From NCBI GenBank assembly GCA_023269235.1, contig JAHFTW010000002.1, forward strand, positions 55,294-119,293: a stretch of DNA of 64,000 bases, given 5' to 3'. Below the pieces are notes generated by a model, which was given only the letters and a program-made list of their open reading frames with translations, did no database searches and was not told the origin of the DNA. Source of the stretch: Thermoplasmata archaeon. GTDB taxonomy: Archaea; Thermoplasmatota; E2; JACPAO01; JAHFTW01. Each line of letters begins with the position of its first letter. Position 1 is the stretch's first letter. Of the stretch, positions 16,486-24,358 are shown piece after piece. The translations under genes and the position numbers were made by a program.

Positions 16486-17112
16486 ATGGCAGTCTCTGCC
16501 ACACCAACAAAGGATTTGGAAGAGCATCCGGACTTCTACGCGGAGGCGCCGCGGGTCAGAAGCGCCCTCGATGTCCGGGCGGCACTTCTCCACCGTGTCC
16601 AACGTGACCCCTGCCGTACCGCTAGGTTTGTCGCCGCTACGGATGGGCGGACTTCTGCTACAGCTGCCAAGACACACCTTACGGCCCTCGGGGACGCTGG
16701 CGCCGTCGTGCCGTGCCAAGCTGCGACACCCAAGCGGGGTCCTCGGGGCAAAGCTGGTTTCCGGGTAACGTCCAGGGGCGAAGCCACGCTGGTGGACTAC
16801 GACCTAATTGTTTCGCAGCTAGCGCCCAATGTCCTGATTGAAGAGGCCGCGCGCGTCCTCTCCTACGTCAAGGCCCACGATGGTGCCTCGGTGACCGAAA
16901 TTCGTCTTGGATGCGGTAGCCGCCACTGCGCCCAGCGCTGGATGACGTTCGCGTGGGACCGCCTCGTGCGTGTCGCCGATGCGCTGGCAAACAATGGCTG
17001 GCTGGCACGTCGCGAGACGGTGTCGGGCATCGGCTGGCACATCACGGACGCTGGCACGGCTCTGGAGGGGCGTCTAATCACCTTGATTCACGGACTTGGA
17101 CTGAAGCCATGA
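16486..17112 (+). CDS. winged-helix protein heading the ubiquitin-like operon
   Basis: 208 residues from the ATG at 16486. Two helix-turn-helix-like regions are visible: about 40-75 (T-A-A-K-T-H-L-T-A-L-G-D-A-G-A-V) and about 125-185 (R-V-L-S-Y-V-K-A-H-D-G-A-S-V-T-E-I, then V-A-D-A-L-A-N-N-G-W-L-A-R-R-E and G-W-H-I-T-D-A-G). It could regulate the operon or bind nucleic acid. The gene precedes the E2 and E1 genes on the same strand with tight spacing, so co-transcription is likely. No exact family recognised. Confidence 0.6.
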   Translation: MAVSATPTKDLEEHPDFYAEAPRVRSALDVRAALLHRVQRDPCRTARFVAATDGRTSATAAKTHLTALGDAGAVVPCQAATPKRGPRGKAGFRVTSRGEATLVDYDLIVSQLAPNVLIEEAARVLSYVKAHDGASVTEIRLGCGSRHCAQRWMTFAWDRLVRVADALANNGWLARRETVSGIGWHITDAGTALEGRLITLIHGLGLKP

Positions 17113-17237
17113 CGAAGCCTTTCTCACCGAAGCGGTGCGCGCGCAATCGCGGTGCCGAACGCGACAGTGACGAAATGCGAATCCGGGATTCCGCATGCCG
17201 CGAGGGCCATCAAGCCAGCGTGGCTATGGAGGTTTGA
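17109..17237 (+). CDS. possible small coupled ORF
   Basis: 42 residues; its ATG overlaps the stop of the winged-helix gene (ATGA) and it ends just before the E2 gene. The protein is basic with two Cys and no recognisable domain. Its last codons contain the GGAGG ribosome-binding site (about 17226-17231) of the E2 gene. An alternative frame here is also open. It may be only a translational bridge; I cannot show that it is a modifier protein, and it lacks a C-terminal Gly. Confidence 0.25.
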   Translation: MTKPFSPKRCARNRGAERDSDEMRIRDSACREGHQASVAMEV

Positions 17238-17243
17238 CCCACA

Positions 17244-17825
17244 ATGAACAAGGACAGCGCCAACCCGACCTACACGCCCGCCACCGCTGACCAAAGGACC
17301 GCGGGGGACAAGGCCTTCGAGCAGGCACTTCACGACAAGACGCCGATTCCTGTTTCCCCCGACGGCACCCCCGGCTTTGGTTACAGCGGCCCACAGGTGG
17401 CGCCGCGAGGGTGGTGGGCGTGGAACGACGATCCCCGCATGGAGGATCGGTCCGCCGCAGAAGTCGCGGCCATGCGCTACTTCCCGGGATTCAAGATTTA
17501 CCGCGAGCCGGACGGTGCGCGACGGTGGTACTGGGCCGGCCAAGTCAAGAGTGACTCAGGCCACACCTACGATTTGGAAATCACGTACCCTGACAACTTC
17601 CCGGTCCAGTCACCCGTTGCCTTCATCCCGAATCTGCCGCTCAAGAACGTCTCGGAACTTCACAGGTTCAAGGACGGGCAATTGTGCCTATTTAAACCAG
17701 GGGAACGCGGGATTGAGCCCGGACAGACCGCTGCGGACATCGTGCGACGCGCCGCCCTATGGGTCCGTGCCTATGAGTTTTTTTGCAGAAATTCATACTG
17801 GCCAGGCCCGGCGGCATCCCACTAG
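17244..17825 (+). CDS. E2-like ubiquitin-conjugating enzyme
   Basis: 193 residues. Residues 1-58 form a tail shared with the next gene. The E2 (UBC) fold follows: a strand pair with R-R-W-Y-W-A-G-Q-V, the hallmark Y-P-D-N-F-P-V-Q-S-P-V near 115-125, the catalytic region L-H-R-F-K-D-G-Q-L-C-L with C148 as the active-site Cys, and a terminal W-V-R-A-Y-E-F-F ... W-P-G-P-A-A-S-H helix and tail typical of prokaryotic E2 homologs. It should accept a ubiquitin-like modifier from the E1 as a thioester. It has a good GGAGG ribosome-binding site 13-18 nt upstream. Confidence 0.85.
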   Translation: MNKDSANPTYTPATADQRTAGDKAFEQALHDKTPIPVSPDGTPGFGYSGPQVAPRGWWAWNDDPRMEDRSAAEVAAMRYFPGFKIYREPDGARRWYWAGQVKSDSGHTYDLEITYPDNFPVQSPVAFIPNLPLKNVSELHRFKDGQLCLFKPGERGIEPGQTAADIVRRAALWVRAYEFFCRNSYWPGPAASH

Positions 17826-17837
17826 GAGACTGACACC

Positions 17838-19394
17838 ATGACGACCCCAACCCCTGCACAAGCCGACAACCGAACCTCCGGCGACAAGGCCTTCGAGCGA
17901 GCCCTTCACGAACAGAAGGCGATCCCGGTTTCGCCCGACGGAACCCCGGGTTTCGGTTACGACGGCCCCACCATTGAACCGCGCCCCTGGTGGTCTGCGC
18001 CGATGCGGCTTCTGAACTCCCGAGCTCGGCAACGGGTCGGCGAGATTCGTCTGACTCGCCAGCAGTACGAAGCCATTCGAAACGAAGTTTTGCAGAAGGC
18101 GCCCTTGGAGACGGGTGGCGTGGTCATTGGCCAGGTCGCGCCGTCCGGACGAGACTTCGATGTCGTGGCCGTCACAGGCCCCGGGCCGAATGCGATCCAT
18201 GAGCGCTACCACTGCAGCATTGACGCTGACTACGCGCAACTGCACATGCGAGCTTTGTCCGAGGACAAACGAAACGTGCCGGCTGCTGACTGGCATTCTC
18301 ATCCAGCGGGTCTTCGAGTGCCATCTGGGCCCGACCAGGCAGCGATGGCACAACTGGAAGCCGACGGGTACGCCTTGCGTGCACACCTCATCGCCACAGT
18401 CGATACCGAAGGCTTCCACCTCGACGGTTTCATCAAGCGTCTCGGCTGCAAAATTGAACCCGCTCGGATTGTGTTCGTCGAACCTGATCCCCACGCCTTG
18501 TTCCAGCGCCTTCGAGGCTTGGCTGGCGTGGACACACTCGTCAAACGCGAAGTCATGATTGTTGGGGCGGGCTCCGGGAACAGCCTTGTCGTTGACGGGC
18601 TCGTGCGCGCCGGCGTAGCCTCTTTTAGTCTCGTGGACCAGGATGTCGTCTCCACTCCAAACTTGGTACGCGGCATCTTCGAAGCGCGCGATGTAGGCCG
18701 ACTCAAAACTGAGGTTCTGCGCGACCGCATTCTCTCCATCAATCCTCGCGCGCACGTCGCAACCTTTTCTCACACTATTCAAGAAAAGCAAGACGCGCTG
18801 GAGATCGCCGCGGAATCCGCGGATCTCATCATTTGCGGCACCGACAGTCAAGACGCCAACCACAGCGTCAACCGCCTCGCCCTGAAGGCCGGCAAGCCAG
18901 CCGCTTACGGTGCCGCTCTTCCTGAAGCCTATGGGGGAGATTTCGTCTTGGCTTTGCCTGGGCAGGCCTGCTACGCGTGCGTAATGAGCGCAATCAGCAC
19001 CCCAGAGAGCGCGCCCGGAGCCCCTCAACCGCGTGGCATCAACTACGCGAGCGGAGCCGCCGCCGCGTTGCCGCCCCAGCCAGCCCTTGGAGTCAACGTT
19101 TCAATCCTCGCGGGAGTTTTCACCAAGCTTTGCCTTGATTTCCTCATGGCAGGCACCGGTCCTTCCAAGGGAAACGTCCTGTTCTACGGCATCGAACCCA
19201 AGCCGCCGTTCACCGATAGTTTCCAGACCATTTGGCAGGAAGTGCTTCGCAAGCCAGGTTGCCCAGCGTGCATGACTGATGACGAGTTCGCCGCACGACA
19301 GGGCGAAAGACCGCATGGGGTTCCCGCCTCGTTGGCCGAAATTATTCGGAGCGCAAAGCCGAAGGCACGCATCGTGCCACTGGACGCTGCCTAA
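17838..19394 (+). CDS. JAMM protease - E1 (ThiF) fusion
   Basis: 518 residues. After the tail shared with the E2 (1-52) comes a JAB/JAMM metalloprotease domain with E91, H153-x-H155 (W-H-S-H-P) and D166 as complete zinc ligands. A ThiF/E1 adenylation domain follows: G243-A-G-S-G247 nucleotide loop, D267 (L-V-D-Q-D), and two CxxC zinc knuckles (C378-Y-A-C381 and G-C-P-A-C near the C-terminus). One chain thus both activates a modifier and can remove or trim it. JAB-E1 fusions are known from prokaryotic ubiquitin-like systems. It is spaced 12 nt from the E2 gene, with GGAG upstream. Confidence 0.88.
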   Translation: MTTPTPAQADNRTSGDKAFERALHEQKAIPVSPDGTPGFGYDGPTIEPRPWWSAPMRLLNSRARQRVGEIRLTRQQYEAIRNEVLQKAPLETGGVVIGQVAPSGRDFDVVAVTGPGPNAIHERYHCSIDADYAQLHMRALSEDKRNVPAADWHSHPAGLRVPSGPDQAAMAQLEADGYALRAHLIATVDTEGFHLDGFIKRLGCKIEPARIVFVEPDPHALFQRLRGLAGVDTLVKREVMIVGAGSGNSLVVDGLVRAGVASFSLVDQDVVSTPNLVRGIFEARDVGRLKTEVLRDRILSINPRAHVATFSHTIQEKQDALEIAAESADLIICGTDSQDANHSVNRLALKAGKPAAYGAALPEAYGGDFVLALPGQACYACVMSAISTPESAPGAPQPRGINYASGAAAALPPQPALGVNVSILAGVFTKLCLDFLMAGTGPSKGNVLFYGIEPKPPFTDSFQTIWQEVLRKPGCPACMTDDEFAARQGERPHGVPASLAEIIRSAKPKARIVPLDAA

Positions 19395-20719
19395 TGCCCG
19401 GACCCATGGCACCCCCGCCGGGGTGGGGTACAACCGGGGAAAGGCAGACTGTCAGCTCGGAGCCGCCGACATCCAGCTGGGAACCATTGCCAAATTCTCA
19501 GCAGCGGGAACGCGTTTTCTCACCTGCTCCGAGACGCGGCTCTCGCTTGGCGAGGGGGATTATGCGCGTTGGCGCATTTTTTGCCGCTGGCGTTGTCCTG
19601 ATTGCGGTATTCGCTTTGGTCGGCTCCGGACTTGCCGCATTATCATCACAGCCTTGGTCGACTTCCTCCCCGCACAGCGAAGCAACCGCAACTCAGGCAC
19701 CATTCGTAGCCCTGTCACCAATTTCGGTGACTGGTCACCTGCCATCGCCTCGCTACGCTGCCGCGGCCGCGTGGGTTGGCAATCAAGTCATCGTCGTTGG
19801 AGGGGCCATTGACAAGACGCACTTCGTTGATGAAATTGTCTCCTACGCCCCGATCAACAATGTTGTCCACACCATGACGACTCACCTACCTGAACGATTG
19901 GCCTACACAAGCCTGGCCTGGGACGATTCCTCCGGAACGTTGTACATCCTTGGCGGACAACGTGAAAACGGGTCTTTCTCATCGGCGATTCTTCGATACG
20001 ATCCGATGCGGGACGCCTTCATGCAATCCGCATCCACTCTGCCCGAGGGGCGTTGCTGCGGGACGGCGTTCTGGGACAGACAACGCGTGATCTACGTTGG
20101 CGGTTACGCCACTGGGCCGAACGGGAATGAATACGCAGGCGTCGATAGTTTCAACCCTTCCACTGGCGAGGTCTCGACAATCTCCCACGACTTGCCGGGC
20201 GTCTTGCTTGCAGGGCGAGGCCTGGCCTCCGCCGGAAACGCTTGGGATGGTCACTACCTCTACTTGATGGGCGGCCAATCTCCATCATATTCCAACTACA
20301 TCGGGGAGGTCACACGCCTTGACCCGTATGGCGATGTCGTCGAACGAGTGGCCCAGAATGGGTCGTGGGAAGTTCCGGATCAACTTTACAGTGGCAAGCA
20401 AGTGCTGGAATCGGACTCCTGTTGTGGTTCGGCGTGGTGGGATTCCACTAACCAACGCGTCATTTTGGCAGGAGGCATCGATGTCGATTGGCAAGGCTCG
20501 ACCACAAGTCGAAACACCTATGCGTTCGACCCAGCCACCAAGGCCATCCAGAAACTGCCGTGGAGTCTTCCAGAGCCGCGCTCGCACGCGGGGACCGCAT
20601 CATTCAACGCTGGAAACTGCGCCTTGATCTTTGGTGGATACGATGGAAGCACCGCGATGGACTCCATCCTCCAATTCGAGGCGACTGGAGAGTCCTGCCG
20701 ACAAATCGTACGAAGGTAG
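19394..20719 (+). CDS. membrane-anchored Kelch-repeat beta-propeller protein
   Basis: 441 residues. A Pro/Ser-rich N-terminal tail of ~50 residues is followed by one TM helix (about 58-83), then a Ser/Thr linker and a Kelch propeller. Repeats show G-N-Q-V-I-V-V-G-G, G-T-L-Y-I-L-G-G, R-V-I-Y-V-G-G, H-Y-L-Y-L-M-G-G, R-V-I-L-A-G-G and C-A-L-I-F-G-G, giving at least six blades. The start ATG overlaps the E1 stop (TAATG), which places it in the ubiquitin-like operon. The propeller is probably outside the cell if the positive residues before the TM stay inside. It could display a ligand-binding surface. Confidence 0.75.
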   Translation: MPGPMAPPPGWGTTGERQTVSSEPPTSSWEPLPNSQQRERVFSPAPRRGSRLARGIMRVGAFFAAGVVLIAVFALVGSGLAALSSQPWSTSSPHSEATATQAPFVALSPISVTGHLPSPRYAAAAAWVGNQVIVVGGAIDKTHFVDEIVSYAPINNVVHTMTTHLPERLAYTSLAWDDSSGTLYILGGQRENGSFSSAILRYDPMRDAFMQSASTLPEGRCCGTAFWDRQRVIYVGGYATGPNGNEYAGVDSFNPSTGEVSTISHDLPGVLLAGRGLASAGNAWDGHYLYLMGGQSPSYSNYIGEVTRLDPYGDVVERVAQNGSWEVPDQLYSGKQVLESDSCCGSAWWDSTNQRVILAGGIDVDWQGSTTSRNTYAFDPATKAIQKLPWSLPEPRSHAGTASFNAGNCALIFGGYDGSTAMDSILQFEATGESCRQIVRR

Positions 20720-20760
20720 GAGACCAACCCCAATGCTGCGGCACACCGTCAGATGACACC

Positions 20761-21570
20761 ATGAGAACTCTACAACCTCTGGACGGGGAGACCACTTCGT
20801 GGCGCGGCTCCCCGCATTTCATGTCCTTCTTGCCGTTCTTTTCACCTTGGCTAGGTTTGCTCGTTTGGGGACTTGCGTTTCCAACTCTCTGGCCTTCTTG
20901 GCCATCAGGGTTCAAGTTCGTTGCATGGCTAGGAGTCGGAATCCTCATTCTGGTTGCTACCGCATATTTCGCGCTTCGAGCGGCCTATCTTGCGGGCGGA
21001 TTCGGTCTACTCGCTGCCATTGTCTCGAGCCAAAGCTTTGGCTGGAATTCACCTCCCATCCTGGCGGCCGAAGTGGCCGCCATCGGAGCCCTGGGAATCA
21101 TCGGCACTGAATTTTGGCGCCGAAGCCACATCTATTGCCTGACGAACTATCGGATTTCTGTAAAATCTGGTGTTGTCAAGCGCCGAGAACGCAGCATCAG
21201 GTACAACGCAATTTCTGATCTCCACGTTCAGCAGGGGCTATTGGGGCAGCTCGCGGGATACGCAAGCATCGTCCCGGTGACCAACAGTGGCCTAGGTCTG
21301 GGGAGTGATTTTGCAATGGCTGGAGCGGCGTTCAACCTGCAGCGCCTTCGTCGGTCTCTTCCATTCACGCTTGGCGGCGGTGGAGGCCACAGCCGAAACG
21401 CTGCAAAGGTAGCTCCCGGCGATTGTCTTTTCGGAGTCCGCCCAGCCGAAGGTGTACACCACTTCATTGAGGCTAGAATCCACGAGCACTCTCCAATCGC
21501 CCATTCCATCAACCAGGTCAGCGCGCTTGGCCGCATCGAACGGTTGCTGCAACAGCGGATGCAGCAATAG
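20761..21570 (+). CDS. bPH-domain (YdbS/YdbT-like) membrane protein
   Basis: 269 residues from the ATG at 20761. Four hydrophobic segments span about 20-120. A bacterial PH domain follows, recognised by H-I-Y-C-L-T-N-Y-R-I-S-V-K-S-G-V-V-K-R-R and R-Y-N-A-I-S-D-L-H-V-Q-Q-G-L-L, the signature of the bPH_2 family. The soluble part would face the cytoplasm. It lies 41 nt after the Kelch gene and is the last plus-strand gene of this operon. In its family the PH domain is thought to mediate lipid or protein interaction. Confidence 0.75.
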   Translation: MRTLQPLDGETTSWRGSPHFMSFLPFFSPWLGLLVWGLAFPTLWPSWPSGFKFVAWLGVGILILVATAYFALRAAYLAGGFGLLAAIVSSQSFGWNSPPILAAEVAAIGALGIIGTEFWRRSHIYCLTNYRISVKSGVVKRRERSIRYNAISDLHVQQGLLGQLAGYASIVPVTNSGLGLGSDFAMAGAAFNLQRLRRSLPFTLGGGGGHSRNAAKVAPGDCLFGVRPAEGVHHFIEARIHEHSPIAHSINQVSALGRIERLLQQRMQQ

Positions 21571-21795
21571 TCATCCGGACGAGTAAAAGTTCTGCTCGTT
21601 CCGGGGGCACTGTTCGCGCATGAGGGCCATGCAGCGCAGGATGCTGGCGTCGCCTGTTCCCGCGCTGCTGGTCGTGTTCTTGCACTTGCTGCACGTCGCT
21701 TCGACTCCGTCCAGCCACAGGCCGTCGTCGTTCTCGACCTCCTGCTCCTCAGTCGTGCAGCGGACAAGCACGCTAGCGATCCGTGACGCCGCCAA
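21571..21795 (-). CDS. small zinc-ribbon-like protein
   Basis: 74 residues. C-S-K-C-K-N followed by S-A-G-T-G-D-A-S, R-C-M-A-L-M-R-E-Q-C-P and a closing N-E-Q-N-F-Y matches a recurrent family of small Cys-rich proteins in mobile regions. Four Cys could bind zinc. The ATG at 21795 overlaps the upstream gene by 23 nt; a GTG at 21771, just past that gene's stop, is an equally good start. It ends 1 nt from the bPH gene stop (convergent). Confidence 0.6.
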   Translation of the reverse strand: MAASRIASVLVRCTTEEQEVENDDGLWLDGVEATCSKCKNTTSSAGTGDASILRCMALMREQCPRNEQNFYSSG

Positions 21796-23338
21796 TCCAG
21801 AGGAACCGACCGCGGGGGTCTTGGTGGACGTGGAACTTGTCCGTCATGAATTTCAAAGTGCCTTCGAAGGCGGCCTGGTCGCCATCGAACGCCGGCTGCC
21901 GGCCTACTTGTTCCCAGAGCGCCTTGTAGGTGATGTAGGGCTCGGCGAGCACGGCGAACTGGACTGCACGGTAACGTGGGTCGGTCGGCCGGGACACCTG
22001 CTGGCCCAAGTCCACGAGGACGGCCCGGTTCTTCTCCACGAAGCGTTCGAACAGCCGCAATTGGGTGTCGTGCACCTTCTTCGCCTCCGGAACGCCCAGG
22101 GTCGAGACTCCGTTGGCCCTGGCAAACGACGAGCCGAGTTGCACGAAGGTGGCCGGCAGGCGAGGCGCCATGATGTTCATCAGCGCGCGGCGGTCCGCCG
22201 TGCGCCTGGCGAAGGACTCCAATTCGCCTTCGATGCGGTCGGCGACGCCGGTCACGTACTGGGACAGGGCCTTTCCGTCCACCTGCGGGACGGTGTGAAG
22301 GTGCGACGCAGCGACGGCGCCCCAGATGCGGCTGTCGGCGAAGCGATGGATGGTGCGTTGCACGTACTTGACGTCAATGACCTCGTCCAGCTCCATGGGC
22401 AGGGACGCATCGGCGGCCGCGTGGCCGAGGATGGTTGCGATGGCTTTGGATCGGGTCGAGCCGTTGGCGAGGCGCATGCTCGCGTGGCGGCTTTCCTCCT
22501 CGCCTCCGCGCTGCCTGGCAGCTTGGGCGGCGTAGGTTGCGGGGTCTTCGGCCACGAAGTGCGTCATCGTGTGACCGGTTTGGGGCGGGCGCTGCGCGAA
22601 GTGCATCTCGACGCCCCGGCGCAGGTCGGTCCAGGCGCCTTTGGCGGCGTTCCCGGCAGGCCAAGGCCGCATCTCGGGCGGCGTGAGGCTGCGGTGGTCG
22701 CGCTGGAACTGGTCGACTTGACTGGCGCTCAAGCCGAACGTGTCGACGGCGACCGAGACGCCGCCGGATTCCATGTTCCTCGGCGGACTGCTCAACAGCG
22801 GCAAGCCATGCACCAGGCCCGTGAGAGGGTCGCATCCGAGGGCTTCGGTGACGAGCTGGACCAATTCCTTTGGCTTGACCTCGACGTCGGAGTAGGCGAC
22901 CAGTGGCTCCTGTTCCGTCCACGCCTCAACCGTGACGCAGTAGTCTCCGATGGTGCTGCCGCGTTCGGGGAAGTAGGCGCCCAGGGTGGCGGATTCGATT
23001 CGGATGAATTGCCCATCCTGAGGGATGGGCTTTCCCTCTGGAACGATGGCAACGACCTGGCCCCCGTCTTGGTTGTACAGGGCGCCGAGGCCGATCGGCG
23101 TACCGCGATTGCGGAGGCTTGCCTTGACCGTGGCGGACAGGCGCAGGGGAACGACGTAGACGTTGGCCTGCGAGATCGCCCCTTTGCGGAGGCCTTCGAC
23201 CCACGAATGGAATTGGTCTAACTGGGCCTGTTCGTGTTCGCGAAACTCGTGCCCCCTCATCCGGACCCATGGCGTCCGGACCTTGAACGGGTCCGCGAGG
23301 CTGGCCTGAATCTCCCGGTAGACCGCTGGGTATGCCAT
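21773..23338 (-). CDS. large hypothetical protein
   Basis: 521 residues. The ATG at 23338 was chosen over an upstream start at 23467 because a TATA-like TCTATAC (23364-23370) lies about 29 nt before it. Visible features: an N-terminal V-W-W-/W-V-R-M-R-G-H-E-F-R-E-H-E-Q helix, a beta-rich middle (V-Y-V-V-P-L, G-A-L-Y-N-Q-D-G-G) and a helical C-terminal half with many Arg/Glu. No Walker, nuclease or recombinase motif is evident. It is co-oriented with the small zinc protein and divergent from an HNH gene. I do not recognise the family. Confidence 0.6.
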   Translation of the reverse strand: MAYPAVYREIQASLADPFKVRTPWVRMRGHEFREHEQAQLDQFHSWVEGLRKGAISQANVYVVPLRLSATVKASLRNRGTPIGLGALYNQDGGQVVAIVPEGKPIPQDGQFIRIESATLGAYFPERGSTIGDYCVTVEAWTEQEPLVAYSDVEVKPKELVQLVTEALGCDPLTGLVHGLPLLSSPPRNMESGGVSVAVDTFGLSASQVDQFQRDHRSLTPPEMRPWPAGNAAKGAWTDLRRGVEMHFAQRPPQTGHTMTHFVAEDPATYAAQAARQRGGEEESRHASMRLANGSTRSKAIATILGHAAADASLPMELDEVIDVKYVQRTIHRFADSRIWGAVAASHLHTVPQVDGKALSQYVTGVADRIEGELESFARRTADRRALMNIMAPRLPATFVQLGSSFARANGVSTLGVPEAKKVHDTQLRLFERFVEKNRAVLVDLGQQVSRPTDPRYRAVQFAVLAEPYITYKALWEQVGRQPAFDGDQAAFEGTLKFMTDKFHVHQDPRGRFLWIGGVTDR

Positions 23339-23363
23339 CCAGCCATTGCACCCCGCCGGCACC

Positions 23364-23370
23364 GTATAGA
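23364..23370 (-). promoter_or_regulatory. TATA-like box
   Basis: TCTATAC on the minus strand, centred 29 nt before the ATG at 23338; supports the short start of the large hypothetical gene. Confidence 0.45.
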
Positions 23371-23381
23371 CCCAGCGGCGG

Positions 23382-24224
23382 GTGGTGAAACCGCTCCGGA
23401 AAGGGGAGTTTTCACCGCCCCCCGCAAAGCCTGACGACAGCCTAGTCTCCGGCGCGGTTGGGTCCAAGTGGTCGCTCCGCCATCGCTTGGTCGTGGACCA
23501 GGTCAGACCGTTTGCTGACGATCGCCTACTCGTCGGTTGCCTGTACTGCGCGGGCCGCGCAGAAACCCGCGACCACGTCCCATCGAAGGTGTTCCTGGAC
23601 GACCCCTATCCGACCAACCTCCCGGTCGTGGATGCCTGCCTGGCTTGCAACAACGGCTTCTCCGCCGATGAAGAGTACGTTGCATGCCTCATCGAGGCCG
23701 CGCTCGCTGGCACCACCGAACCGGACAAGATTCGGCGGCCCTCCGTGGCAGCAATCCTGCGCCGTGCCCCAGGGCTGCGCGCCCGCATCGACTCAGCAAG
23801 GGCCGAAACAGACGGAAACGTATCCTACAAGGCCGAACTCGGCCGCGTCCGCAACGTTGTCCTGAAACTCGCTCGGGGCCACGCCGGCTACGAACTGAGC
23901 GAACCTTGCCGCCAGGAACCCACCCATGTATCCATTGTCCCCATCGGCCTCTTTACCAAGGAACAACGAGAGGAGTTCGAGGACGCCAATTTTCCGGAAA
24001 TCTGGCCAGAGGTCGGCTCTCGCGCTATGCAGCGGATGTCGGTCCTGCAACCCAGGCTAAGCGGGCCACAAGGGGACGGTGCTTTCCCCGGTTTCATCAT
24101 CCAGGACTGGCAGGACGTCCAAGACGAACGCTACGCCTATCTAGCAACCGCGGACGGCACCGAAGTGCGCGTCCGAAGCATTATCGGCGGCTACCTCGCC
24201 TGCGATGTGCGATGGGCGCAATAG
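23382..24224 (+). CDS. HNH-type endonuclease-like protein
   Basis: Up to 280 residues; the GTG at 23382 lies next to the divergent promoter, so a later start such as the GTG at 23493 (243 residues) may be the real one. The signature is C-L-Y-C-A-G, T-R-D-H-V-P-S-K-V-F and C-L-A-C-N-N-G-F-S: two CxxC knuckles with R-D-H-V-P between, a defence-associated HNH variant also seen at 8802-9707. The C-terminal 150 residues are unassigned. It stands alone between two operons. Confidence 0.68.
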   Translation: MVKPLRKGEFSPPPAKPDDSLVSGAVGSKWSLRHRLVVDQVRPFADDRLLVGCLYCAGRAETRDHVPSKVFLDDPYPTNLPVVDACLACNNGFSADEEYVACLIEAALAGTTEPDKIRRPSVAAILRRAPGLRARIDSARAETDGNVSYKAELGRVRNVVLKLARGHAGYELSEPCRQEPTHVSIVPIGLFTKEQREEFEDANFPEIWPEVGSRAMQRMSVLQPRLSGPQGDGAFPGFIIQDWQDVQDERYAYLATADGTEVRVRSIIGGYLACDVRWAQ

Positions 24225-24330
24225 CGCCGCCCGGTTGAACTCGACTTCCCGCTCAAGGCCAGAAGCGAATGACGGCTGGCCGTAGACCTACCAACTGCGT
24301 CCCGCGGGCTGGAACGGGAGCGTGCAGGCT

Positions 24331-24340
24331 CTTTATTTAG
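24331..24340 (+). promoter_or_regulatory. strong TATA box of the DUF262/Z1 operon
   Basis: CTTTATTTAG, centred about 24 nt upstream of the ATG at 24359. The long A/T run in a GC-rich setting and the spacing indicate a leaderless transcript for the three-gene operon. Confidence 0.6.
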
Positions 24341-24358
24341 GTCGGCGTTGGCGTTTCC

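Noticed and set aside
17109-17237. Small ORF as the missing ubiquitin-like modifier
   Set aside because: 42 residues is too short for a beta-grasp fold and there is no C-terminal Gly.
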